DNA of 64,000 nucleotides from Papio anubis (lineage: Eukaryota; Chordata; Mammalia; Primates; Cercopithecidae). This document shows, in pieces, positions 25,209-38,015 of the stretch. How positions within the stretch are numbered: the stretch's first letter is position 1; each line of letters opens with the position of its first letter. Position numbers and translations under genes: made by a program. The notes under the pieces are model-generated. The model saw only the letters and a list, made by a program, of their open reading frames with translations. It had not been told where the DNA came from and did no database searches. The stretch lies in assembly GCF_008728515.1 (NCBI RefSeq), contig NC_044988.1, forward strand, positions 34,699,159 to 34,763,158. Reading direction: 5' to 3'.

Positions 25209-25562
25209 ATTCCACCCTTGTCCCCTCCCCAAATCTCACATTTTTCTCACATTTAAAATACAATCATGCCTTCACAAGAGTCCCCCAAAGTCTGAACCCG
25301 TTCCAGCATTAACTCAAAAGTCCGAAGTCTCATATGAGATAAAACTAGTCCCTTCCGCCTATGAGCCTGTAAAATCAAAAAAACAAGTTAATAACTTCCA
25401 AGATACAATGGGAATGTAGACATTGGGTAACACTCCTGTTCCAAAAGGGAGAAATCAGCCAAAAGAAAGGGGCTGTAAGCCCCGTGCAGATCTGAAATGC
25501 AGCAGGGCAGTCATTAAATCTTAAAGCTCCAAAATAACCTCCTTTGACTCCATGTCTTACGT
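25209..25562 (-). mobile_element. MaLR internal sequence, antisense
   Basis: Contiguous with the LTR: 'tctgaacccgttccagcatt', 'gcctatgagcctgtaaaatc', 'gatacaatgggaatgtagac', 'ctcctttgactccatgtctt' are MST/THE1 internal blocks. Non-coding and truncated. Confidence 0.8.
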
Positions 25563-26394
25563 AGCATTAAGTACATTTACAATGTTTTGTACAACTATCA
25601 CAATTATCTAGTTCCAGAACTTTTACATCACTCCGAGCAGAAACCATGGATTCATTAAGAAGTCATTCCCTGTTCTCTACTGCTCTCAACCCCTAGAACC
25701 ATACATTTGTTTCCTGTCTCTCTCTGGATTTGCCTACTCTGGATATACTGTATAAATAGAATAATACAGCATGTACCTTTTGTGTCTTATTTAATTTCTG
25801 AATACTTTGTATAAATGGAATCACACGCTGTGTACTTTTTGTGTCTTCTTAATGTAATATTTTCAAGGTTAATTCATGTTTTAGCATGTATCAATACTTC
25901 ATTTCTTTTATGGCTGAATAATATTTTATTATATGGATTTACCACAGGGTGTTTATCCATTAATCAGGTGATGGACATTGAGGTTGTTTTCACTTTTTGG
26001 CTATTGTGAACAGTCCTGCTATGACTAGGAGTGTTCATAGCAATTGTTCATAAACAATTTGTATTTGAACACCTGTTTTCAATTCTTTTTGGGTCTATAC
26101 CTCCAAGTAGAATTGCTAGGTTACATAGTAATTGTATGTTAAACTTTTTGAAAAACTGCCAGACTATTTTCCCACAAGTCATTCATGATGGTTCTGGTTT
26201 CTCCACATCCTCATCAACACTTGTTATTTTCTGTTTTTTTATTATATTAGGGTCATCCCAATGAATGTGAAATAGTATCTCATTATGGTTTTAATTTGTA
26301 TTTCCCTAATGATTAATGACATTGAACATACTTTCATTTGCTCTTTGGCCATTTTTGTATCTTCTCTAGATAAATATCTATTCAAGTCTTCTTC

Positions 26395-26399
26395 CCACT

Positions 26400-26430
<31 letters not shown>

Positions 26431-26704
26431 AGAAAGGTTCTTGCTTTGTCATCCAGACAGTGGCACAATCATAGCTCACTGCATCCTTGATTTCCTGGGC
26501 TCAAGCAATCCTCTCACCTGAGTCTCCAGAGTAGCTGGGACTACAGGCATGCACCACTACACCTGGCTAATTTTTTAATTTTTTGTAAAGATGAGATCTC
26601 ACTATGTTGCTCAAGCTAGTCTTAAACTCCTGGGTTCAAGCAATTCTCCTGTCTTGGCCCCCCAAAGTGCTAGAATAACAAGTATGAGCCACCATGCCCC
26701 ACCT
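26395..26704 (-). mobile_element. AluJ-type, antisense
   Basis: Long poly-T then 'cttgctttgtcatccagaca', ending 'gagccaccatgccccacct'. Old, with few CpGs; inserted in the L1M. Confidence 0.88.
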
Positions 26705-27423
26705 CTCCCTTCTTTTTAATTGGGTTGTTTATCTTTGTCTGAGTTGTAAGTCCTCTTTGTATATTCTGGATACTAGATCCTTTTAAGATACATGATTTTC
26801 ATATTTTTTTTCTCATTCTCCGGGCTTTTTACTTTCTTGGTAGTATATTTTGCACAAAAAAGTTTAATTGTGATGATGTCCAATTTTTATATATATATAT
26901 ACTTCCTTATAGTTTTCTGATATCTAGAAAACAATTGCCAAATGCAAGGCCATGACAATTTACCCCTATATTTTCTTCTATTTTGTAAGAATAGTTTCAG
27001 CTCTTATATTTAGAGTTTTGATTCATTTTGAATTATTTTTTACTTATGGTGTGAGATAAGGATCCAACTTAATTATTTCGTAAATGGCTATTCAGTTGTC
27101 TTAGTACCATTTGTTAGAGAGAATGTTGTTTCCCCTGTTGAATGCACTTGGCACCCTTGCCAATAATCAATTGACCATAGGTGTATAAGTTTTTTATTAG
27201 GCTCTTAATTCTATTCCATTGGTCTTTATGTCTGCCCTTGTATCATTACCACATTGTGTTGGATATTGTAGCTTTGCAGTAAGTTTTGCGATCAGGAAAT
27301 GTGAGTTCTCCAACTTTGTTCTTCTTTTCAAGATTATTTTGGCTCTTCAGGGTTCCTTGCCTTTCCATATGAATTTTAGGATCAGCTTTCCCATTTCTTT
27401 TTTTTTTAAAAAAAAGAACATTG

Positions 27424-27721
27424 GGCCGGGCGCGGTGGCTCAAGCCTGTAATCCTAGCACTTTGGGAGGCCGAGACGGGCGGATCACGAGGTCAGGAGAT
27501 CGAGACCATCCTAGCTAACACGGTGAAACCCCGTCTCTACTAAAAAATACAAAAAAAAACTAGCCGGGCGAGGTGGCGGGCGCCTGTAGTCCCAGCTACT
27601 CGGCAGGCTGAGACAGGAGAATGGCGTAAACCCGGGAGGCGGAGCTTGCAGTGAGCTGAGATCTGGCCACTGCACTCTAGCCTGGGCTACAGAGCGAGAC
27701 TCCGTCTCAAAAAAAAAAAAA
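27424..27721 (+). mobile_element. AluY of the Old World monkey type (AluYR-like), sense
   Basis: CpG-rich, nearly intact: starts ggccgggcgcggtggct and carries ctagccgggcgaggtggcgg and gatctggccactgcactc, changes I associate with cercopithecid AluYR copies. It is flanked by a 16-bp target duplication ending agaacattg (27408-27423 and 27722-27737). A recent insertion into the L1M. Confidence 0.9.
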
Positions 27722-28672
27722 AAAAAAAAGAACATTGGGATTTTGGTAGAAATTGCATTTCATCTATAGCTATAACAATATTAAATATTCCATTCATGAA
27801 CATAATATACCTTTCCAATTTCTTAGTTCTCCCTTAATTTATTTACGCATACAACTCTTACTCATTCTTGGGTCAGTTTATTCCCAAGTATTTTATTCTT
27901 TTTGATGCTATTGTAAATGGAGTTGTTTTCTGAAATTTTTATTGCTAGTGTAGAGAAATATATATGATTTCTGTGTTGATCATATACTACAACTTTGATA
28001 AATTTATTAGCTCTAATAACTCTTCTGTGGATTCTTTAGAATTTTCTATATATACTATACTATTATGACATCTTTGAATAAAGAGAGTCCCATTTTTTCT
28101 GTTTGTGTTGGATGACTTTTCTTTTTCTTACCTGATTGCTGTCTAAATGTCCAGTATTATGTTGAATGGAAGTAGTGAGAGCAGCATTCTTGTCTCATGC
28201 CTGATCATAGAGGGAAAACTTTCAGTCAGTAAACAGTCATTTACTGTTGAGTAAGATGTTAGCTGTGCGCTTTTTCATATATGTCCTTTATCATTTTGAA
28301 AAAGCTCCCTTCCTTTCCTAGTTTGTTGAGTGTTTTTATCTTAAAAGATTATTACTATTTTTTCAGATGTTTTTTCTGCATGAATTGAAATCATTCTGGG
28401 ATTTTTCCCCTTCATTCTATTAATGTGATTACATTGTATTACATTGATTTTCATGTGTTTAATCACCATTGTATTCTTGGGCTAAGCCCACTTGGTCATG
28501 GTGGATAATCCTTTTAATATGCTACTAGATCCAATCTGCTAATATTTTGTTGAGGATTTTTTTTCCATCTGTGTTCATAAGGTATATTGAGCCATGGTTT
28601 CCTTTTCTTGCAGTGTCTTTGTCTGACTTTGGTATCGGGGTAATGCCGGCCTCATAGAATGAATTAGAAGTC

Positions 28673-28960
28673 CAAGGATGGTGGCTCACACCTGTAATCC
28701 CAGCATTTTGGGAGGCCAAGGTGGGCAGATCACGAGGTCAGGAGATCTAGACCATCCTGACCAACATGGCGAAACTCCATCTAAAAATTAAAAAATTAAC
28801 TGGTCGTGGTGGCACGTGCCTGTAATCCCAGGTACTCGGGAAGCTGAGGCAGGAGAATTGCTTCAACCAGGGAGTCAGAGGTTGCAGTGAACTGAGATTG
28901 CACCACTGCACTCCAGCCTGGTGACAGAGCAAGACTCTGTCTAAAAAGAAAAAAAAAGAA
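28673..28960 (+). mobile_element. AluS-type, sense
   Basis: Alu lacking most of the first GGCCGGGCG motif, starting near 'gtccaaggatggtggctcac', with a short internal deletion ('ctccatctaaaaattaaaa') and an A-rich tail. It is flanked by gaatgaattagaa (28660-28672 and 28968-28980), a 13-bp target duplication. Confidence 0.9.
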
Positions 28961-31440
28961 GAAGAAGGAATGAATTAGAAAGTGTTCCCTCCTCTTACCT
29001 ATTTTTTTTTTTTAAATAACATCTTGAGAAGGATGAAAGTTCATTCTTATTTAAATATTGTATAAGTCACTAAGCCACCTGGTTTTGGGCTCTTCTTTAT
29101 TGGGAGGTTTTTGATTACTGACTCAATTTTGTTACTTGTTACAGGTCTATTCATATGTTTTATTTCTTCTTGAGTTATTTGGGAAATTTGTGTGTTTCTA
29201 GGAATTTGTCCATTTAACATAGGTTATCTAACTTGTTAGCATTCAGTTGTTTACGGTATTCTCTTATGAGCCATACTGTTTTTTTGTATGGTCAGTAATA
29301 ATATTCCCACTTCTATTTCGGACTTTTAGAGTCTTCTCTCTTTTTCCTTAGGTTTTTCAATTGTATTGATGTTTTCAAACAACCAACTCTTTATTTAATT
29401 GATTTTTCTCTATTGTTTTTCTATTCTCAATTTCATGTACAGCCACTCTAATTTTTATCACATCTATCCTTCTGCCAGCTCTTTTACTACTTCCATAAGG
29501 TATAAAGTTAGGTTATTGATTTGAAATCTTTTTTTAATGTAGGCATTTTAGCTATAAATTTCCCTCTGATCCCATAATGTTGTATTTGTATTTTCATTAG
29601 TTTCAGAGTATTTCCTAATTTCCCTTTTGGTTCTTCTTTGAGTCATTGATTGTTTTAGAGTGTATTTTGGATTTCCACATATTTGTGATTTTTCTAGTTT
29701 TACTGATTTTTAGTTATATTCCATTTGGTTAGAGAAGATACTTTATATGCTTTCAGTCTTTTAAAATATATTAAGACTTTTTTGTGGTTTAATATCCATT
29801 CTGTCTTGGAGAATGTTCCATGTGCATTTGAGAACAGTATGTATTTTGCTGTTGGGTGGCATATTCAGTATGTGTCTTAGGTCTAAGTGGTTTATATAGC
29901 GTTACTTAAATTCTCTATTTCCTTATTTTCTGCCCAGTTCTATCCATTATTGAAAGTGGAGTATTGAAGTCTCTAACATTATTACAGATCTATTTTTCCC
30001 TTCAGTTTTGTGTTCTTTCTTCATATATTAATATTTTGTGGCTCTGATGTTATATTTGTATCTATTTATAGGTGTGGTATCTTCTTGCTAGATTGACTGT
30101 TTTATCATTATAAAAGTCATTCTTTGTCTCTTGTGATAGTTCTTAAAGTCTTTTGGTTTTTTGTTTGTGTATTTGTTTGTTTCTGATTTTACCATAGCCA
30201 CCCTGTCTTGGTTACTATTTGCATGGAATATATTTTTCCTTCCTTCCACCTTCAGCTTGTTTCCTTGAATCTAAAGTAATTCTCTTGTAGACAACTTATA
30301 AATGGACTCATTTGGTTTCTTTGAATCCACTCTGACAATGCTTGCCTTTTAATGAATGCGTTTAATCCATTTACATTTAAAGTACTTACTGATAAAGAAG
30401 GATTTCTGCCATTTTGCTATTTGTTTTCTATTATGTCTGTATCATTTTGTTCCTGGGTTCCTCCACTACTGCCTTTTTGTTGTTCTTGGTTTGATTTTTT
30501 TGCATTGTACCATTTTGACTCCTTTCTTATTTCCTTTTTTGTACATGTTTTAGTTATTAATGGTTACCCTGGGGATTAAATTAACATCTTGCATGTACAA
30601 CAGCCTAGTTTGAAGTAATACCAACTTAGCTTCAATAATATCTCAAAACTATGTTCCTGTACATCTCCCTCCCTCCCTTATGTTGTTGTTATCACAAATT
30701 ACATCTTTATACATTGTATGACTGTTAACATGGATGTATAATTGCTGTTTTATGCACTTGTCTTTTGAGTCATATAGGGAGAAAAAGGCAGATTTCTGAA
30801 ACTATAATACTGCTGGCTTTTATATTTACCTATGTAATTACTTTTATCAGTGTTCTTTATTTTCTCACATGGCTCTGAGTTATTGCCTCTTTTCTCTTCA
30901 GGCTGAAGAACTTCCTTTAGCATTTCTTGTAGTTCAGGTCTACTTGTGACAAATTCCCTCAACTTTTTGCTTATCTGGAAATTCGGTAATTTCTTTTTTG
31001 TTTTTGAAGGATAATTTTTCTAGATATTTCAGCACTTGAAATGTGCCATCCCACTGTTTTCTGACCTCCATGGTTTCCTATGAAAAGTTGGCTGTCAGTC
31101 TTACTTGGGATCTCTTGTATGTGAAGAGTCACATACATCTCTTGCTACTTTCAAGATTCTCTTTGTTTTTTGACAGTTTGAACATAATGTGTCTCTGTGT
31201 GCAACTTTTAAAATTTATCCTACTTGGAGTTTCTTGGATGAAAGACTCTTGTTTTTCTCAAATTTGGAAAGTTTGTAACCATTATTTCTTCATATATTCT
31301 GTTTTCTCTCTCCTTGCCTTTGGACTTCCATCATACAAACAGGCATTGTTATTTATGATGTTGTTCCCATAAGTCTTTAAACTATGTCTATTTTTTTTCA
31401 TTCTTTTTTCCTATTTCTCAGATTGCATAGTTACTGAAAT

Positions 31441-31869
31441 CACTCATGTAGAATAGTCATAAACTGTTAATTAGTTGAGTTTTACAGGACAAAAATCTAA
31501 CAATTGTCAGTTACTATATTAGTCAGTATAGGTTAGATCTCCACAGTAGAGGATTAAAAACAGAACATGTACCAAGTGTTGGCTCTTAAATTTTCTGTTG
31601 AGAAGTGACACAAATGACTTCCCCTCATATTTTGTAGGCCAAAGTAAATCATGTGGCCACACCTAATTTTAGGAAGGCAAGAAACTGCAGTTCTGCTGTC
31701 TGTCCAGATATGAAAAACATTAACATTTACAGTGTGTGTTCCCTTCCCTACCCCACCCCCAGTCCATTGTTTAGCATTTGTTCCATTATTTCTATGTGCA
31801 GACAGAGGTTATTTTGTTAGTCTCTTTAACTCTATAATTTTCAGTTGCTTAGAGCCTTAAATATTAGAG
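31441..31869. other. Intronic stretch, nothing recognised
   Basis: No exon; C-rich run at 31,740-31,760. No confident repeat. Confidence 0.35.
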
Positions 31870-32065
31870 CTTGATTATCAGCTCCCTTACTTTCTTAGCT
31901 TTGTGACCAAGAGCACAGTTCTCAATATTTGTTAAGTTTCAGTTTTCTCTCTGGAAAAGTGGAGATAATTCCTGTCTCAAAAGATTACAAATGATCAGTT
32001 GAGATAATGTGTATAGGATGTTTTGTACACTGTTTCATACATAGTAAATACTCTATTCCTGTTCT
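31870..32065 (+). repeat. MIR, sense
   Basis: Ordered MIR blocks: 'cttagctttgtgaccaagag', 'tctggaaaagtggagataat', 'gatcagttgagataatgtgt', 'catacatagtaaatactcta'. Confidence 0.7.
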
Positions 32066-32600
32066 CCTGGCATTCATTGCTCTCATAATATGGCTTCATC
32101 TTCTTCTTCTAGCCTCATCTTCTGTGACTCTCTTCTAATCATCTGACGCTGTACCTTATCAAATTATAGTTGAACTCTAAAATATTTTTATCAGAAAGTC
32201 AGAATTTTTTTGTTACTATAATTTTTTAAAGTTTGCTCTATTTTAGTATGTTTGGAAGACAGGATGGAAACTTTCCTGCCAGATGTAGCTCTAATTTTAT
32301 AATGGAAGTCATGAAGAAATTAGGATTTACTTAAATTTACTTTAAAGTTCTTATAATACTTGTAATAAATGAGGTATCCATATAAAGAAAAACATGGTTT
32401 CCAGTTTTAAGATAGGTAATGTGGTTTCCATTCTTTCTCTTGATAATCACCAACAGAAAAAATGTTGAAATAATATTTCCATCTTTAATCAAAACTAGAA
32501 GTATCTCCAACCCTTGAGCTAAAAATCCGAAGGAAAAGAGTAAATAACTAAGGAAGACCATCAAACTTGAGTGCTTAAGAACCTACAGGATACTGACAAA
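32066..32600. other. Intronic stretch, nothing recognised
   Basis: No exon or clear repeat; short open frames only. Confidence 0.35.
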
Positions 32601-33715
32601 AAGCACCTTGTTTTACCTGCAAACTCAGAAAGGCTCAGGGATTAGATGGACTAGTACTACAGAATATAGAAGTGAGGCAGGAGCCATCAACATAGAGATT
32701 GCTTGAAAACTCTGAATAAGGATTCCTGTGTTCCCGCCTCACAGGAAATATACTGTCTGGTTTAACAATATGTATTTAACAGTAGGACAAGAGTGAGATG
32801 CTAAAGTTGTCATAGTGCCTCCTTACCCTGCTTGGCTCCAGACTTCTGTCTTTCACACTTTAATATCCCAGGCAGGTTTGAGGGATCCTTCCTGGAGAAA
32901 TGGAACCACTGAAGAAAAATTGCTCGACGGGTACTAGTATTTGAAGACCCCAACAAAAAAGCTGGCTGGCCACTACCCTGCTGAAGTCCATGAATTGACA
33001 GCCTGCGGACACATAGTCACCTTTTTATTGTTAACCTCTAAAATAAGAACAAAGGACTAAATGTTGTTAGCCATCTTAGGAAAGTTTCCAATGTAACTTA
33101 GAAACACATACCAGAAAAAAGGAACTTAAAGTAAACAGATAATTGAGGGAATGAAAACACCTCGAGGAAATAATTAACAACCTTAGACAAATTTTGGCTA
33201 ATCAAAGCAGGATGGTTTAAGAAAACAAGGGGAGTGGATGAGAAAATTCTCAGAATGAAAAGTACAATAGTAGAAGTATATTCAGTAAAAGCATTGAAAG
33301 AAACAGTTGAGGAACTTTCCCTGGGTATAGAATAAAAGACAAAAATAAGAGAGAAAAGAGAAAATTAGAGTTTAATATGAGGTTTAATATCTAACTGACT
33401 AGGAGTTGTAGAAAGAACAGGGAATGGCGAAGCTTATTATTATATTATGGAAACAAAACATGCAAATTTCCAAGAGTTTAAACTAAATATATCAGTAGAT
33501 TGAAGAGGTCTAGCAAGTGCTCAATGCAATGATAAATATTCACATACTTGTAGAAAAATTAATTATTCTGAAATTTCAGAAACCATTGGATATAAAAAGA
33601 AGATGCTAGGTACTTCAGAGGAAAATGAGCTAGTCTGTGAATAGGAATATCATCGAATTCCACAGCCATACTTGAGAATCTAAAAGGACATGTACCCAAT
33701 GTACTTAACTCCCAG
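32600..33715 (+). repeat. Ancient L1M/HAL1-like 5' and ORF1 remnant, sense
   Basis: A-rich sequence following L1M order: 'tgaggcaggagccatcaaca', 'ctgctgaagtccatgaattg', 'aattctcagaatgaaaagta', 'gagtttaaactaaatatatc'. Heavily mutated and non-coding. Confidence 0.5.
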
Positions 33716-33724
33716 ATTCAAAAG

Positions 33725-34330
33725 TTGTCAACATCCCCCTATCCCCATGCATGCATACTTTTTAAATATTAAGGCAACTTCCTTGTACTATATCATTATC
33801 ATTCAACTCTAAATGCTTCTGTTTTATCGGTAACAGGTAGACTTTTTTTTTTTTTGAGACGGAGTCTCACTCTGCCGCCCAGGCTGGAGTGCAGTGGCCG
33901 GATCTCAGCTCACTGCAAGCTCCGCCTCCTGGGTTTACGCCATTCTTCTGCCTCAGCCTCCCGAGTAGCTGGGACTACAGGTGCCCGCCACGTCGCCCGG
34001 CTAGTTTTTTGTATTTTTTAGTGGAGACGGGGTTTCACTGTGTTAGCCAGGATGGTCTCGATCTCCTGACCTCGTGATCCCCCCGTCTCGGCCTCCCAAA
34101 GTGCTGGGATTACAGGCTACAGGTAGACATTTTAAGGAAACCAAACCACAATATTATTACACCCAACAGTATTAACAATAGTTTATTAATGTCATCAAAT
34201 AGCTAGTCTGTGTTCAGTTTTCCTATTTTAACTCAGAGCTGTTATTTTAGGAGTTGGTCTGTTCAAATCAGGACACATGTCTTAAGTTTCCACTAAAAGG
34301 AGTCTACCTCTGTGTTGTTTTTTGTCTTAA
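33725..34330 (-). repeat. L1M 3' UTR remnant, antisense, split by AluYR
   Basis: 'tatcattatcattcaactct' before the Alu and 'ccaaaccacaatattattac', 'taatgtcatcaaatagctag', 'ctgttcaaatcaggacacat' after it match the reverse of an L1M 3' UTR. The Alu lies at 33,843-34,118. Confidence 0.55.
33843..34118 (-). mobile_element. 5'-truncated AluYR-like, antisense
   Basis: Starts with poly-T and 'gagacggagtctcactctg' and carries ggccggatctcagctcac and gcccggctagttttttg, the reverse of Old World monkey AluYR diagnostic blocks. The Alu head is missing (the copy stops at 'gggattacaggct'), yet it is flanked by acaggtagac (33833-33842 and 34119-34128), showing truncation at insertion. Confidence 0.9.
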
Positions 34331-35605
34331 GCTTTCTAGCCCTATTTGAATTTTAACGTCTGTGTATATATTACTTTGGAAAATAAAATTTAACTTTAAA
34401 ACCAGATATATTAATACATGGAAGACATCTCAGTAAATCATCATAGGCCGTGTGTTCAGCAATTTAAATGTGACTCCTATAAACTAATTACTTTCATGTC
34501 CTTTTTACAGGCTGTCACATCAGTCAGACACGTTAGTTGAACATGAACCTGTATGGTTAAACCTTAGCTAGTTTAGTCGTTTAGACTTAGAAGGAATTAA
34601 GTACTCCAGATCATAGCAGTAGCAGGATAGAATGGTAATAAATCACAAAACTTTTATAATAAAAATAGTCTGTAACTAAAAAATAAGCAAGAAGGAAAAC
34701 TAAAAAATGAGCATCAAAATATATTTCACAAAGCTGGGAACTTTGAAAGCTATTGGACTTGTTTGCCTCTTTGTGCATATTTCAATATTATTGACAAATT
34801 AATTTACAGGACTGTACTTGACTGGAAAGGGAGAGATTATATCAGCAGGCTAATTGTTGCCACAAGTGATAGCTGATGGTGAGAGACAGATAACTGTTAA
34901 ATTCCAACACAGGCACTGAAGAAGATACTGGTCGACTATGCCATATGAAGATAAAGAATACAAAACAGCCTGTAGTCCTTTGAAGGGTTGTGTGTGACAG
35001 TTCAGTTAAGTTGGCATTGACCCAGCACTCTGCTGCAGCTGTTTAATGCCAGGGATTTAAAATTTTAGGTATTTTGTTATTTATTACTAAGTAACTTGCA
35101 AAACATCTCCGAATTGCACCCTTGAATTTAACCTTAATTCTGATACATACCCAAAGAATAGGAATCAAGGATAAGGTGTGGAGTAAGTAAAGATGAAGCT
35201 ACACGATTTGGACCACTGGGACAGGTACTATATAGAATGATACATTTTTTTTCCCCATAGTTGCCCACCTTAGAAAGGGCCCTCAGTAATTTTAAACAAA
35301 ATGCCTGTTGGTTCTCTTTTAGCGTTAGTTCACTTTTATTTCAAATGTGTTTTTTTTCTCAGATTCTCTGCTCTTCTCTTTCCCACCTTCCTAACACAGA
35401 TTACATTGGTCAAACATTTATTTCCAATTGATAAGTAGATATGTCTACTATAATAGAATTTAAGTCTGTTTTTCATTTGAGAATCTGAAGGATGAATACC
35501 TGATTTGTAAGTTTGATTTCATTTACTTTATTTGATTGGATGTATATTAGCCACAGAGTGGAGGCAATTCAATATCTTTCTTTAACTCTATGATGTTTCT
35601 TTTAG
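34331..35605. other. Intronic stretch before the second exon, nothing recognised
   Basis: No further exon or nameable repeat before the acceptor at 35604. Confidence 0.4.
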
Positions 35606-35713
35606 AGGAAGTCCACAAATGAAGGGGACACCCCATTTTAAGGAAGAACAGTGTGCTCCAGCATTAAATTTAGAGATGAGGAAAATACTGGATTTACAAG
35701 CACCCATCATGAG
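35606..35713 (+). CDS. RIC1: RIC1 coding exon (approx. residues 111-147)
   Basis: This 108-nt exon follows the acceptor ttcttttag (AG at 35604-35605) and ends at donor gtacag (35714). Its first base completes the Lys codon opened at 12232; it then reads GSPQMKGTPHFKEEQ, passes through ALNLEMRKILDL, and ends APIM plus AG of a split Ser codon. It encodes a hydrophilic stretch between propeller strands rather than a clear WD blade. It is separated from the previous exon by a 23,373-bp intron, the longest complete one here. Phase is consistent on both sides, and the translation agrees with RIC1 as I know it. Confidence 0.96.
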
Positions 35714-36339
35714 GTACAGTATTTTGGTTAAATTTGACATTGTATGATGACAGTAGACAATGTAGTTGGTAAATCCCGTGACCAACAGGAAAGTTAGTTT
35801 AATTTCTTTTAATTCAAGATAACTTCTTAGTTCTGGAAATGCTTGATTAACCCTTATAAGACATTGGAAGTTTTGCAGATGGCACATTATACTTATTATA
35901 ATAACGCTCATAAATTGAATATACCAACTATAATCTTATTTTGAAATTTATATTTTATAAGGTCTAGAATTGTTTGAGCGATAACAGTCCATATTTCCCA
36001 AAACAATACTGATGAAAGCACACAAGTTGAGGAAAAGAGAAAGTGCCTTTGTTTCCAAAGTTGTCTTAAGCTTCTGGGAAGTTTGTGTACACTTGGAAGA
36101 AAGTTATGCTTTCTCATCCAAATATGAATAAAGGTTTTATGACAAAGTGGCCAGAAATACCAGAATACTAGAAATCTATTTTATACCCATTGGTAGAAAA
36201 AAATAAGGAATCTTACCTACAATTTGGCTTTATTTCTTTAATTGTTGTTCCACTATTGATGTTTTAGTTGTCACTTAGTTTAGCTGCATATCTTTTCCAT
36301 TGTGTAGATGTAAGAAAATTTACTTAAATGATACTCAGC
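35714..36339. other. Intronic stretch, nothing recognised
   Basis: Two minus-strand open frames overlap the second exon and this flank. They are not supported by any similarity. Confidence 0.4.
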
Positions 36340-36625
36340 TGTAAAAACATTGAGGACATTCTTTATGGAAAAAAAGCTTTCTAAATATGTTGTTGGGTGA
36401 AAAAAATAAAATGCATATGTTGCTACTGTTTGTTTTTAAAAGGGAGTTGAGGGATCTCCATCTTGTTTAAAAGAGATCATGTATTTTTCTGGAAGAATAC
36501 ATAAGAAACAGGATGAGAACTGAGTAGCTATGGGACAGGTTTGGGGGAAAAGCTATTGTGTACTCTTTTTTAATATTGAACTATGTAAATGTATTGAATT
36601 ATATGAATGTAATGCTAATTTTAAA
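36340..36625 (+). repeat. L1M 3' end remnant, sense
   Basis: Degenerate 'gttgttgggtgaaaaaaata', 'gaatacataagaaacaggat' and a final 'aactatgtaaatgtattgaa' are the order expected for an L1M 3' UTR. Confidence 0.55.
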
Positions 36626-37487
36626 AAATCCCTCTGATTCACAGTTCTAAGAAAAGGTTTATTTCACCATTTCTCTTGTTAGAGTACTGTACAGAATGAT
36701 ATTGGAACATATTAAATAAAACTATGCAAGTGGCTGGGTATTGTCCTGCCTTTTTTGGTTCATCCCTTCATATCTTATTCTCATAGAAAAGAACACAATT
36801 ATTATTTGCTTAAATGTAATCAGTGTTACAAAAGATTGAGTTCAAGGTTACTCATCGCCTTGGTCAGAGGGTTATTCATCACTTCACATTTTATTTGTTT
36901 CAGCATGGGAATCACTTTCAAGAAAGTAACTTGATACATAAGGAATTCTGAGTGTCTGTAGGTACCAAAAAGGGTGGAATGGTACAGGCTTGGTTTTCTA
37001 CCTCCACCTGGTGGGAAACCTTGTATGGTGCATGGAACTAGAATAGAAAGCCAAAAAAAAAAAAAAAAATTTCTGCCATCTTGTCCAAGTTTAACCTGTC
37101 AGGTGCTAGGTTTTAATCTATGAATTTAGGTGGTTGGAAATCTGTAAGGTTTCTCTCAAAACTCCAGTGGAATAATTGCATTTCAGAACAAAGTTATCAG
37201 CACCTGAAACACATAACTGCTGGAAATTTGAAATTTCCTATAGAATTTAGATTGAGTGAGAAGACATGAAACTTAGATTTTTATAACCAATTATTTTCCC
37301 TCCTATCACCACAAATGTAAGTCAGATAAGGCTAGGGATATTGGTTATGCTGTTGCTTATAGAAGTAAGAGTACTATCTCATCTTTTATTTTTGATTGAA
37401 GAAAAAATATGATTAATGTTAAGCATCTAACTTTTGTTATTGAGGATAGAGAATGTTTAGAAGGTAAAAATATAATTTTAATAAGAG
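36626..37487. other. Intronic stretch, nothing recognised
   Basis: Contains a 17-base poly-A run at about 37,053; no exon or repeat that I can name. Confidence 0.4.
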
Positions 37488-37836
37488 TTTTCCCTCCCCT
37501 CCCCTCCCCTCCCTCTCTCCCCACTCCTCCGACAGGGTCTCACCTTGTCACCCAGGCTGAAGTGCAGTGGCACAATCACAGCTCATTACAGCGGCATGAT
37601 CACAGCTCACTGCAGCCTCAGCCTCCTGGGCTCCAGTGATCTCACCTCAGCCTATCAAGTAACTGAGACTACAGGCACATACCACTACACCACGCTAATT
37701 TTTTGTACTTTATTGTAGAGATAAGGTTTCACCATGCTGTTGAGGCTGGTCTCAAACTCCTAAGCTCAAGCGATCTCCTCTCCTTGGCCTCTCAAAGTGC
37801 TGGGATTACAGGTGTTGAGCCACCACGCCCAGCCAA
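37488..37836 (-). mobile_element. CT-rich tract plus AluJ-type, antisense
   Basis: A tccctcccc low-complexity tract (37,488-37,529), probably the altered tail, leads into an Alu ('gacagggtctcaccttgtca' to 'gagccaccacgcccagcc'). The Alu carries a ~27-bp internal duplication: 'cagtggcacaatcacagctc' and 'cggcatgatcacagctcact' lie side by side. Confidence 0.88.
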
Positions 37837-38015
37837 GATCCTAAATTTAAACGTAAATTTAACACACACGCACACCTGGGATACCACATAGCTTTCATAA
37901 AATTCATGAAGTCAATGATTGAAGAGACTCTCTAAGGACATAACTTAGAGTATATTTACATAAATTTTTAAATGTACTCATTAACAGTTGTGATATTAAA
38001 AATATTTCAGAACTG

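Larger units (their letters stand above)
25565..31440 (-). repeat. Long ancient L1M LINE, antisense, carrying three Alus
   Basis: About 5 kb of L1M plus ~0.9 kb of Alu. The 3' UTR starts near 25,565 ('tgttttgtacaactatcaca', 'aattatctagttccagaact'). ORF2-derived sequence continues from about 26,100 through 29,900 ('ccctgttgaatgcacttggc', 'ctatagctataacaatatta'), and the ORF1 side lies at 30,600-31,400 ('cccactgttttctgacctcc', 'gacagtttgaacataatgtg'). All frames are broken; a 109-codon frame at 31,043 is part of the decayed ORF1 side. Near-complete length for such an old element is uncommon but not exceptional. Confidence 0.8.
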
